Positions 7,396 to 15,016 of a stretch of 15,738 nucleotides of DNA are shown here, one piece after another. A program made the position numbers and the translations under genes. The notes beneath the pieces were generated by a model. The model was given only the letters and a program-made list of their open reading frames with translations. It searched no databases and was not told where the DNA came from. The DNA comes from Gammaproteobacteria bacterium UBA1119. GTDB taxonomy: Bacteria > Pseudomonadota > Gammaproteobacteria > Pseudomonadales > Azotimanducaceae. The stretch spans positions 1 through 15,738 of the forward strand of contig DCBA01000007.1 in assembly GCA_002313255.1 (NCBI GenBank), read 5' to 3'. The first letter of the stretch is position 1. Each line of letters begins with the position of its first letter.

Positions 7396-9173
7396 TCCGC
7401 ATATGAACCCATTTGTGGGATATGTATCACAGACTTTTGCATGTCCCAGGCGTTTGTGGGACACCGTTCTGCACAGAGTCCACAGTGAAGACAGACGTCT
7501 TCGTCTTTAACCATGACTCGGCCGGTTTCGAGATGCCCCGACACATAAAGATCTTGCTCGAGATTTGTTGCTGGAGCCATGAGGGCTGGACGCATCGAAC
7601 TTTCCTCGGCATTGTCGATGAAGCTAATGCAGTCCATTGGGCATATATCCACACAAGCATCACACTCGATGCAAAGCTGGTCGGTGAACACGGTTTGCAC
7701 ATCGCAATTTAGGCAACGTTGTGCCTCGTCGAATCCGAGTTTTTCGTCGAAACCTAACTCGACCTCCACCTTTATGTTCTTCAAAGAGGCTTCTTTATGG
7801 GCGTGCGGAACAATGTGACGGATCGATGGGTCGTGTTCGGCATCGTAACTCCATTCGTGGATTCCCATTTTTTGGCTGATCAGGTTAACTCCCTCCGGTG
7901 GACGCTCCCCCTTAACGTTTCTTCCCTGACAAAACAGGTGCATGGAGATCGCGGCCGTGTGTGCGTGAGCGGATGCCCAGATGATGTTCTCGGGACCCAA
8001 TGCCGAGTCACCTCCGAAAAATATTTCGGGATTGGTCGACTGAAGCGTGTCCTCGTCGAGTATGGGGCAATCCCACTTGTCGAATTCAATGCCGATGTCA
8101 CGCTCAATCCAGGGGCAGTGGTTCTCTTGCCCAATCGCCATGAGGATATGATCGGCCTCGATAAAGACATCGGGTTCGTCACTGGGGACGTACTTCAGAC
8201 GGCCGTTCTCTTCGACTGGCGTTACACATTCAAACAATACGCCCTTCAATTTGCCGTTTTCATGAATAAACTCTTTCGGAGGCCTGTTGTTAATGATCGG
8301 GATGTCTTCGTTCATCGCATCCTCTTTTTCCCAATCGCTGGCTTTCATCACCTCGAACGCACTGCGGACAACGACGGTTACGGATTCCGCGCCTAATCGA
8401 GTCGACGTTCGGCAACAGTCCATCGCGGTGTTACCGCCTCCCATAACGATAACTTTTCCTGAAATATTTGTCGTATGACCGAACGCGACACTCGATAACC
8501 AATCAATGCCAATAGAGATGTGCTCGTCGACCTCGGTTCGGCCAGGTATGTCTAAATCGCGTCCTCGGGGTGCGCCAGTACCGACAAAATAAGCGTCATA
8601 ATTCATGTCGAGCATGGCTTGCATACTCGTTATCTCATAATCGAAGTGGGTGTTAACTCCCATGTTAAGAATGAGATCCACTTCTTCGTCTAAAACGTCG
8701 GCCGGCAGTCTGAAAGCGGGTATCTGACTACGCATCATTCCACCACCGGCCGAAGCCTGATCAAACATGTCGATCTCGTATCCAAACGGTAGCAGGTCTC
8801 TGGCCACCGCAAGTGACGCAGGGCCCGCTCCAAGAAGCGCAATCTTTTTACCGTTTTTTTCTACCGGCACCCTTGGAAGGAATGCAGTTATGTCACCTTT
8901 GTGATCTGCTGCAACTCGTTTTAGGCGGCATATTGCGACAGGTTTTTCCTCTGTCCTAACACGTCGACATGCTGGTTCGCAGGGCCGGTCGCACGTTCTT
9001 CCTAGTATTCCTGGGAAAACGTTCGAATCCCAATTGATCATGTATGCTTCGGTATAGCGTTGCTGGGCGACGAGCCTGATGTATTCGGGTACCGGGGTAT
9101 GAGCGGGACAGGCCCATTGACAGTCGACTACCTTGTGGAAGTAGTTGGGATCCAGAATGTTGGTTGCTTTCAT
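7392..9173 (-). CDS. korC: FAD/iron-sulfur NAD(P)H oxidoreductase subunit of the Kor complex (GltD-like, with C-terminal ferredoxin domain)
   Basis: This 593-residue flavoprotein probably moves electrons from KorAB to NAD(P)+ or ferredoxin. Its N-terminus resembles the small subunit of glutamate synthase, with cluster cysteines at 18, 22, 61, 65, 69 and 82. FAD binds at GAGPAS (115-120), the nucleotide at GGGNTAMD (245-252), and the second FAD contact is FFGGDSA near 386. After about residue 480 comes a two-cluster ferredoxin domain: CIECDACVDICP (501-512) and CLHCGLCAERCP (561-572), with CLNC (487-490) just before. This matches the FAD subunit of 2-oxoglutarate:NADP+ oxidoreductase of Azoarcus evansii as I remember it. 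One detail is odd: the strand after the nucleotide loop reads VVVRS, where many NADPH-dependent relatives have a two-arginine motif. The gene is first in the cluster and overlaps korA by ATGA. The ATG at 9173 has no visible Shine-Dalgarno. Confidence 0.88.
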   Translation of the reverse strand: MKATNILDPNYFHKVVDCQWACPAHTPVPEYIRLVAQQRYTEAYMINWDSNVFPGILGRTCDRPCEPACRRVRTEEKPVAICRLKRVAADHKGDITAFLPRVPVEKNGKKIALLGAGPASLAVARDLLPFGYEIDMFDQASAGGGMMRSQIPAFRLPADVLDEEVDLILNMGVNTHFDYEITSMQAMLDMNYDAYFVGTGAPRGRDLDIPGRTEVDEHISIGIDWLSSVAFGHTTNISGKVIVMGGGNTAMDCCRTSTRLGAESVTVVVRSAFEVMKASDWEKEDAMNEDIPIINNRPPKEFIHENGKLKGVLFECVTPVEENGRLKYVPSDEPDVFIEADHILMAIGQENHCPWIERDIGIEFDKWDCPILDEDTLQSTNPEIFFGGDSALGPENIIWASAHAHTAAISMHLFCQGRNVKGERPPEGVNLISQKMGIHEWSYDAEHDPSIRHIVPHAHKEASLKNIKVEVELGFDEKLGFDEAQRCLNCDVQTVFTDQLCIECDACVDICPMDCISFIDNAEESSMRPALMAPATNLEQDLYVSGHLETGRVMVKDEDVCLHCGLCAERCPTNAWDMQKSVIHIPQMGSYAE

Positions 9174-9320
9174 TCGAATACAGGCTGCGCGGACTATGCA
9201 GCCGCAAAGGAAGGTTAGAATTCCCTCTTCAAAACGCGGACTTTAGCCCTTCTTTTGGCTTGCTACCAGAAGAATCGAATGTAATCGCCGAGAATTGAGA
9301 TACCACTCGAAGTTATATCG
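9174..9320. promoter_or_regulatory. Divergent promoter region korC / mfd
   Basis: These 147 bases lie between the divergent korC and mfd starts, so both transcripts should begin here. For mfd, TTGGCT (9255-9260) and TGTAAT (9280-9285) resemble -35 and -10 boxes, but their 19-base spacing is longer than ideal. No clear promoter or ribosome binding site was found for korC, and I saw no convincing operator palindrome. Confidence 0.4.
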
Positions 9321-12300
9321 ATGGAACTAGAGAACCTCATTAAACAAGTGCGAGTTCCGGCTCGCCACCTGGTTCATAACTGGCAGGGAGACGCTGGCTG
9401 TGCTGACTCGTGCTTATTGGCGCGACTAATTTCTAACTCGGATCAGTTTTTCATTTATGTGGCCTCAGGATCGGAAGAAGTTGAACGGGTGGCGAATGAG
9501 CTTCGGTTCTTCGGCGCACCAGAATCAGATGTTCTGACTTTTCCGGAGTGGGAAACGCTACCTTACGATGCTTTTTCCCCCCACGATGATCTGATATCAG
9601 AACGGCTTTCGATCTCCTTTGAACTACTTCGTGCAAATAAAGGCGTGTTAGTGGTTTCAGTACGTAGTCTGTTGCAGTGCATGCCACCTAGTCGGTTCGT
9701 TCGATCGCAATCGTTTCTTTTTAAACCTGGCCAGCGCTTTGACATCCAGCTAGAGCGTCAACGATTGATACAAACGGGCTACCGGCATGTGGAACTGGTG
9801 ATGGAGCGTGGCGAATTTGCGGTTCGTGGATCGATTGTGGATATCTTTCCTATGGGTAGTGATCGACCGATCCGTGTCGATCTCGACGACGATTTGATAG
9901 ACGGGATCCGAAAATTTGATCCTGACTCGCAACGAACCATCGCGAGACTCGACGTTGTCAGATTATTGCCGGCCAAAGAATTTCCACTCGATCAGAGCGC
10001 TATTGCTCGCTTTCGAGAAAAATGGCACGACGTTTTCGATGTGGATGTTCGCCGCTGCCCGATATACCAAGAGGTCAACGACGGGGTCGCGGCACAAGGA
10101 CTTGAGTACTACTTACCTCTTTTTTTCGAGAGTACAGAAACCCTATTTGATTACCTCCCTGAGGATTGTGCATTCGTGGTTTCCGACAAAGCCGAAGAGT
10201 CGGCAAAGCATTTTTGGAAAGAACTGGAAGCCCGCTATGAGAGCCTACGCCACGACTTAGAACGCCCCATACTTCCTCCCGAAAGGCTCTTTCAACAATG
10301 GTCGGCTGTGTCAAAACTACTGAAACAGCACGGCGTAATTCAACTAGATCCCGCCCATAAGAAAAAACGGCACGTGGTTGGACTTGGCACTCTTTCAAGG
10401 CCCAATGTTCGTGCGGAATTAACGCGTAACGATCCCGGTGCGGCTCTGCGTCGATACTTAGAGACTACTTCCAGCCGCGTGTTGTTCACGGCCGAATCAG
10501 CAGGGCGTCTCGCGCATCTGGACGAGTTTTTACGTCGTAGCGCGATCGTCGCGAGCGAAACCCAAGATTTCTCTCATTGGTTGGATGCTGGGACTTCCCT
10601 TGGGCTCGTGATCGCGCCGATTGATCGTGGATTTGCGTTTGATGACGTCGTCGTGATTAGTGAAGCTCAAATATTCGGTCGCGAGTTCGAAGGTCGGAGC
10701 AAGAATTCGCGGCGTACGATTGACCCCGAATTGGTTATAAGAAACCTGACGGAACTAAGCCTCGGCGCTCCTGTAGTTCACGTTGAACACGGGATCGGGA
10801 GATACAAAGGCTTAGAGATATTGGTTATCGATGGACGTCCGGCGGAGTTCTTGACGTTGGAGTATGCCGAGAGCGCACGGTTATATGTGCCTGTCGCGTC
10901 GCTAGACTTAATTTCACGATATGCCGGAGCGGACCACGAATCTGCTCCGCTTCATACGCTTGGTACCGATAAATGGGCGAAGGATAAGCAACGGGCTGCG
11001 GAGAAAGTCCGTGATGTTGCGGCAGAGCTGCTAGATGTATATGCGCGTCGCGAAATTGCAGAGGGCTTCGCATTTCCGCGACCGGATGCGGACTACGAGA
11101 GGTTTTGCGATGAGTTTCCTTTTGAACTGACATTGGATCAACGAAACGCCGTTGACGCAATGATTGAAGATCTAACCCGAGTTCGTTCGGCGGATCGTCT
11201 AATTTGTGGCGACGTTGGATTTGGCAAGACCGAAGTCGCCATGAGGGCTGCGTACATCGCATCTCAAGCCGGCAAACAAGTCGCCGTATTAGTTCCCACG
11301 ACTCTCTTAGCGCAACAACACTACGAGACGTTTTGCGATCGATTTTCTCAATGGCCACATCAAATCGAAGTCGTTTCACGAATGCGCCAGGATGGAGAGG
11401 TAAAGCGCATTAAGGAAAAACTATCCGGAGGGACTGTAGATATCATCATTGGAACACATCGATTGTTGACGTCGGATTTTGACTTCAAAGATCTTGGGTT
11501 AATCATTATCGATGAGGAGCACAGATTCGGGGTTCGACAGAAAGAACGCCTGAAAAGTGTGCGAGAGTCGGCTGACGTCCTGGCGCTGACGGCGACGCCG
11601 ATCCCACGTACCCTTAATATGGCCATTAGTGGTATGCGTGACCTATCCATCATCGCAACGCCGCCGGCCAAACGACTAGCTATCAAGACGTTTGTGATAA
11701 GGAAGAGTCGGCTGCTCATACGCGAGGCCATAGAACGCGAACTCTCACGTGGCGGACAGGTTTTTTATTTACACAACGACGTTAGAACAATCGAACAAGC
11801 AGCCGAAGAACTGTCGGAGCAATACCCCGAGGCACGTATTGCAGTGGCTCATGGACAAATGCCGAAGCGTCGCCTTGAAAAGGCGATGGCGGACTTTTAC
11901 CACCGCAGATGTAACCTTCTCGTCTGCAGTACGATCATTGAGAACGGCATTGACGTTCCTAATGCGAACACGATCGTGATTGAGCGCGCAGACAAATTTG
12001 GCCTGGCGCAGTTGCATCAGCTCCGGGGACGCGTGGGTCGGTCCACTAGGCAAGCATACGCATACCTCTTAACACCGCATCCGAAGGCCGTGTCACGTGA
12101 TGCAAGAAGAAGGCTCGACGCGATCGAAGCTTCTGGAGAGCTCGGGATTGGCTTCACGTTGTCAACGTACGACTTGGAAATTCGAGGTGCGGGCGAGTTA
12201 TTAGGTGACGACCAATCAGGCCAGATTGAGACCGTCGGATACACAATGTACATGGAGATGTTGGAGCGGGCTGTGGCGGCTATTCGAGCGGGGAAAATCC

Positions 12301-12788
12301 CCCATTTGGATGTGCCTCTCCCGGACGTCCACGAGGTGAATTTACATTCACTTGCTCTCATACCGGAAGAGTATGTTCGAGATGTTGATATGCGCTTGAT
12401 TCTTTATAAGCGCATTGCGGGTGCAGTTACCGATAGAGAGCTAGATGAATTAAAGATAGAGATGGTGGATCGTTTCGGCAATATACCGGTTGCGCTCGCG
12501 AACCTGTTTCTCTCAACGCAAATAAAACTTTCTGCTTTAGCTCTCGGCATCAAACGAATTGATTTAGGACCTGCCAAAGGTCGTGTTGAATTCGCAAACA
12601 ACACTACCGTCGATCCTCGTGCGCTCATAAAACTCGTGCGGGAATCGCCAGAAACTTATGAGTTAATTGATGGCAATCGGTTGAAGATAAATCGCGATTT
12701 AGAAACCGAGGCGGCTAGATTTAGATTCGTCGAAAAATTCATGGAAGCTCTGCGTGGGGAGGGCCTGCCGTCCGAGAAGAGTGCGTGA
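9321..12788 (+). CDS. mfd: Transcription-repair coupling factor Mfd
   Basis: Mfd removes RNA polymerase stalled at DNA lesions and recruits UvrA, so that the transcribed strand is repaired first. The 1155 residues are close to the E. coli length (1148), and the usual domains appear in order. First is the UvrB-like N-terminal part with FPEWETLPYDAFSPH (about residues 75-90). The RNA-polymerase-interacting domain begins near 482 (VVHVEHGIGRYKGLE). The RecG-like motor has Walker A GDVGFGKT (630-637), DEEH (731-734), TATPIPRTL and motif VI RGRVGR (902-907), followed by the TRG-type region. The C-terminal TRCF domain includes IPEEYV-x(2)-VDMRLILYKRIA. The ribosome binding site before the ATG is weak. 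The stop overlaps the csiV start as GTGA, so the two genes are likely co-translated. The sequence looks intact, with no missing motor residue noticed. Confidence 0.97.
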   Translation: MELENLIKQVRVPARHLVHNWQGDAGCADSCLLARLISNSDQFFIYVASGSEEVERVANELRFFGAPESDVLTFPEWETLPYDAFSPHDDLISERLSISFELLRANKGVLVVSVRSLLQCMPPSRFVRSQSFLFKPGQRFDIQLERQRLIQTGYRHVELVMERGEFAVRGSIVDIFPMGSDRPIRVDLDDDLIDGIRKFDPDSQRTIARLDVVRLLPAKEFPLDQSAIARFREKWHDVFDVDVRRCPIYQEVNDGVAAQGLEYYLPLFFESTETLFDYLPEDCAFVVSDKAEESAKHFWKELEARYESLRHDLERPILPPERLFQQWSAVSKLLKQHGVIQLDPAHKKKRHVVGLGTLSRPNVRAELTRNDPGAALRRYLETTSSRVLFTAESAGRLAHLDEFLRRSAIVASETQDFSHWLDAGTSLGLVIAPIDRGFAFDDVVVISEAQIFGREFEGRSKNSRRTIDPELVIRNLTELSLGAPVVHVEHGIGRYKGLEILVIDGRPAEFLTLEYAESARLYVPVASLDLISRYAGADHESAPLHTLGTDKWAKDKQRAAEKVRDVAAELLDVYARREIAEGFAFPRPDADYERFCDEFPFELTLDQRNAVDAMIEDLTRVRSADRLICGDVGFGKTEVAMRAAYIASQAGKQVAVLVPTTLLAQQHYETFCDRFSQWPHQIEVVSRMRQDGEVKRIKEKLSGGTVDIIIGTHRLLTSDFDFKDLGLIIIDEEHRFGVRQKERLKSVRESADVLALTATPIPRTLNMAISGMRDLSIIATPPAKRLAIKTFVIRKSRLLIREAIERELSRGGQVFYLHNDVRTIEQAAEELSEQYPEARIAVAHGQMPKRRLEKAMADFYHRRCNLLVCSTIIENGIDVPNANTIVIERADKFGLAQLHQLRGRVGRSTRQAYAYLLTPHPKAVSRDARRRLDAIEASGELGIGFTLSTYDLEIRGAGELLGDDQSGQIETVGYTMYMEMLERAVAAIRAGKIPHLDVPLPDVHEVNLHSLALIPEEYVRDVDMRLILYKRIAGAVTDRELDELKIEMVDRFGNIPVALANLFLSTQIKLSALALGIKRIDLGPAKGRVEFANNTTVDPRALIKLVRESPETYELIDGNRLKINRDLETEAARFRFVEKFMEALRGEGLPSEKSA

Positions 12789-13828
12789 GGAAACTGTTTC
12801 TGATATCGACGTTGGGATTGTCGGTGACGTCAACGGCAGCAACAGATATAGATCCTTTCGCGGATAACTGGTATTGCGTCGAGGCCATGATTTTCTCGAG
12901 CACCCAAGCACAACCATCCGAGACGGATGACGACCCTTTCGTCGAACAAATTGCCATTAACGATCTCAGAACCTATTCTCGATTCCTATTGCCGATTCAA
13001 CCCGACTGGGTGGGCCCTAATACCAATCTTTTTGATTACGTATCGGAAGAGACGGCAGGATGGTGGATGACAGACGCTCAGGCGCGATCGAGCGACACGG
13101 GAACGTTGTGGCAATTTCCTGCAACAAAGAGAAATGCTTCACCGGTTGGACAAGATACTTCAGTCACAATAGACAGATTGCAGTCGATGGACGTTGAACT
13201 TGACGGTTTTGTCTCGACTAGAGAGGTTAACGTAGGGACACCGACGGTTGTCCGGGATAGCAATGAAAGTCCTTTAAGTCAGCTCGGTAGATGGTTAGCG
13301 TCTTCTAGTTTTGTGTGGCATACCGAGAAACTTGGTTTCGTATCAACGGCTACCCGTATACGGAGGGGCGGATATCGAATTATTGGTCACGGCATGTGGC
13401 TTCAGCCCGTTCCTGATCGGGGCACAGCAATTCCGTTGTTACTGCAACTGGGAGAGCGGGCAGACGGCGGGTTGTATGAAGTCGAAGGTACGGTATCCGT
13501 GACCCGCGGTCGCTATTTGCATATTGATGTCCAACTGTGGAAGAACAACCTGGGACCGTTAATCGGAGAGAGACATAGTTATATCGAGCTCCGAGAGAGC
13601 AGGCGCATGCGTAGTCGCGAGGTTCATTACCTTGACCACCCCGTACTCGGTATGTTGGTTAAGATCGTGCCCGCTGACGTTACGGAATTAGCGGAGGATG
13701 TCTCCGAGCGCTCGGGCCGAGCGCCCGACGATATCGAGGAGGTTCGCGGAGTTCTGCGCAACAGCGAGACTGATCTCTTGATGTCGGATTGGTCCGTCGC
13801 CACGACCTGCAGCGGCATTTACGATTAA
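12785..13828 (+). CDS. csiV: CsiV-family periplasmic protein with extended C-terminal tail
   Basis: This 347-residue secreted protein has a signal peptide (basic MRK, hydrophobic LFLISTLGLSV, likely cleavage near residue 19). The mature part begins with DNWYCVEAMIF, the usual CsiV W-Y-x-VE-x-IVF start. The core ends with IRRGGYRIIGHGMWLQP, GTVSVTRGRYLHIDVQLWKN and SRRMRSREVHYLDHPVLGMLVKIVP (272-296), all close to the family. CsiV was named in Vibrio, where it binds peptidoglycan and supports cell-wall synthesis (from memory). Lying next to mfd is common in gammaproteobacteria. The GTG start overlaps the mfd stop. The oddity is a roughly 50-residue tail after the conserved core. Residues 302-347 are encoded entirely opposite the 3' part of the phosphorylase gene and end with TAA at 13826-13828. 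This tail is unlikely to be part of the conserved fold. Confidence 0.88.
   Translation: MRKLFLISTLGLSVTSTAATDIDPFADNWYCVEAMIFSSTQAQPSETDDDPFVEQIAINDLRTYSRFLLPIQPDWVGPNTNLFDYVSEETAGWWMTDAQARSSDTGTLWQFPATKRNASPVGQDTSVTIDRLQSMDVELDGFVSTREVNVGTPTVVRDSNESPLSQLGRWLASSSFVWHTEKLGFVSTATRIRRGGYRIIGHGMWLQPVPDRGTAIPLLLQLGERADGGLYEVEGTVSVTRGRYLHIDVQLWKNNLGPLIGERHSYIELRESRRMRSREVHYLDHPVLGMLVKIVPADVTELAEDVSERSGRAPDDIEEVRGVLRNSETDLLMSDWSVATTCSGIYD
13688..13828. other. Codon-registered antisense overlap of csiV and MTI phosphorylase
   Basis: In these 141 bases both strands are coding. CsiV codons and phosphorylase codons occupy the same triplets in opposite directions, so each codon is the reverse complement of its partner. 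The csiV TAA lies opposite the TTA for Leu212 of the phosphorylase, and the phosphorylase TAA lies opposite the TTA for Leu302 of CsiV. The region includes the purine-loop residue Asn215 of the phosphorylase. Confidence 0.9.
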
Positions 13829-14461
13829 ACAGATCCCACCAAAGGGGATATTCAGTTCCCTTGCGAGCGCCGCTTCGGGCATCGCGGTCATTCCAACGAG
13901 ATCGCAACCGTCCCTTCTCAATCGCTCGATCTCTGCGGACGTTTCAAGCCGAGGCCCTTGAGTACAGCCATACGTTGCCGAGGTATGAACCGAATGTCCG
14001 GATTCCTTTGCTGAGGATAAAAGGTGCTGCCGAACGACGGGGTTAAAAGGTTCGCTGAAGTCGAAGTGCTTTAGGCCCAACTTCGCATTGAAGGAACCTT
14101 CTCGCCCCCAGGTATAGTCGATGATCTGATCTGGTATCACGATGTCGCCAATCGCGAGATCGTTTCCGATAGCACCAACGGCATACATCCCGACGATGGC
14201 CGAAACCGAGGCTTCGTATAATGTCCAAAGATTTGCGCGGTAATTGATGTCATGGGGCGCAATGGCATGCGGAAGTCCGTGCCGGGCCATGAAGGCCACG
14301 TTAGCCTGCCCAATGTCTAAGTTCTGCAGCGCTGCCGAGGGCTCGCCAAAGGGAGTTGGCGGCGAATCTGCGGTTTTAATGCGATCGGTATCCTCGGTGG
14401 TAATTGTTCCACCAAGAACGCCGATTAAAAAGGGTATCTCGTTATGATCGCTTTGTTTCAT
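13688..14461 (-). CDS. S-methyl-5'-thioinosine phosphorylase (MTI phosphorylase)
   Basis: This 257-residue member of the PNP/MTAP family splits S-methyl-5'-thioinosine with phosphate into hypoxanthine and 5-methylthioribose-1-phosphate. It follows the P. aeruginosa enzyme PA3004 (about 245 residues, from memory) closely: MARHGLPHAIAPHDINYRANLW (58-79), IDYTWGRE (114-121), HFDFSEPF, YGCTQGPRLETSAEIERL (164-181) and GMTAMPEAALAREL (190-203). The purine loop reads IVNAAAG with Asn215, where adenine-specific MTA phosphorylases have aspartates. This fits 6-oxopurine preference. The organism would then need a methylthioadenosine deaminase elsewhere. The gene starts 21 bases after hpt, giving a two-step route to IMP. 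The start has no good Shine-Dalgarno, so coupling to hpt is likely. Its last 46 sense codons overlap csiV on the other strand. Confidence 0.9.
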   Translation of the reverse strand: MKQSDHNEIPFLIGVLGGTITTEDTDRIKTADSPPTPFGEPSAALQNLDIGQANVAFMARHGLPHAIAPHDINYRANLWTLYEASVSAIVGMYAVGAIGNDLAIGDIVIPDQIIDYTWGREGSFNAKLGLKHFDFSEPFNPVVRQHLLSSAKESGHSVHTSATYGCTQGPRLETSAEIERLRRDGCDLVGMTAMPEAALARELNIPFGGICLIVNAAAGRGDGPIRHQEISLAVAQNSANLLDIVGRSARALGDILR

Positions 14462-14482
14462 GGATCGGCTTGACGGATTCGA

Positions 14483-15016
14483 TCAAACGACGCGCGCGTA
14501 AATTCCGGGAAGGTTTCGATATAAACCGTCTAAATCCATCCCCCGCCCGATCAGAAACCGAGTTGGTGCTGTTAGAGCGACGAAGTCTGGTTCAAGCGTC
14601 CGACAATCAGTGCTAACGGACCGTTCGGACTTGTCAACCAAAACCGCTGTCCATACTGCAGCGGCAGTTCCCTCAAACTCATTGACGACAGTTTGCATCG
14701 TTACCCCATGATCGATCACGTCGTCGACAACCACGACGTTACGATCTCGTAAATTTGATCGAGGCCACGTATGAATCCGAACTTCTCCGCCCTCCATCCC
14801 GCCGTATCGTGTCGCGTACAAGAAATCCATTGCCAGTGGAAAATTCAACCTTTTTGTTAGATCCCACATGAACGGGAGACCGCCTTTCATGATGCAGACG
14901 AAAATAGGTAGCGCATCTGCAAGCTCCAGGGCGACTCGAACGGCGATTTGGTCGACGGCGTGTTCAACCGTGGCTGCGTCGAACAAGAGTTCGTATTCCT
15001 CGGGTATTGTCGTCAC
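14483..15016 (-). CDS. hpt: Hypoxanthine-guanine phosphoribosyltransferase
   Basis: This 177-residue type I phosphoribosyltransferase converts hypoxanthine or guanine plus PRPP to IMP or GMP. The PRPP-binding signature VVVVDDVIDHGVTMQ (94-108, acidic pair Asp98-Asp99) is clear. An upstream loop MKGGLPFMWDL (43-53) matches the LKGG loop of HPRTs, Lys129 in VLVDKSER is the purine-contacting lysine, and RFLIGRGMDLDGLYRNLPGIY at the C-terminus carries Asp161 of the base pocket. The start is GTG, overlapping the stop of the upstream MscS-like gene as GTGA. This suggests translational coupling, since the ribosome binding site itself is weak. Its downstream neighbour makes hypoxanthine from methylthioinosine, so this enzyme is well placed to recycle that base. 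Confidence 0.92.
   Translation of the reverse strand: MTTIPEEYELLFDAATVEHAVDQIAVRVALELADALPIFVCIMKGGLPFMWDLTKRLNFPLAMDFLYATRYGGMEGGEVRIHTWPRSNLRDRNVVVVDDVIDHGVTMQTVVNEFEGTAAAVWTAVLVDKSERSVSTDCRTLEPDFVALTAPTRFLIGRGMDLDGLYRNLPGIYARVV

Noticed and set aside
7396..7464. 23-residue upstream extension of korA
   Set aside because: It lies within the 3' end of korC, does not resemble the family, and the ATG at 7395 with the ATGA overlap gives the expected gamma-domain N-terminus.
7797..8396. 199-codon open frame on the plus strand opposite korC
   Set aside because: It lies fully inside a well-supported gene, in the antisense phase where sense codon choice easily keeps the opposite strand open. It shows no recognisable motif.
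10825..11379. 184-codon open frame on the minus strand opposite mfd
   Set aside because: It is opposite the RNA-polymerase-interacting and motor regions of Mfd. Its composition is rich in Arg, Ser and Pro, as is typical of shadow frames.
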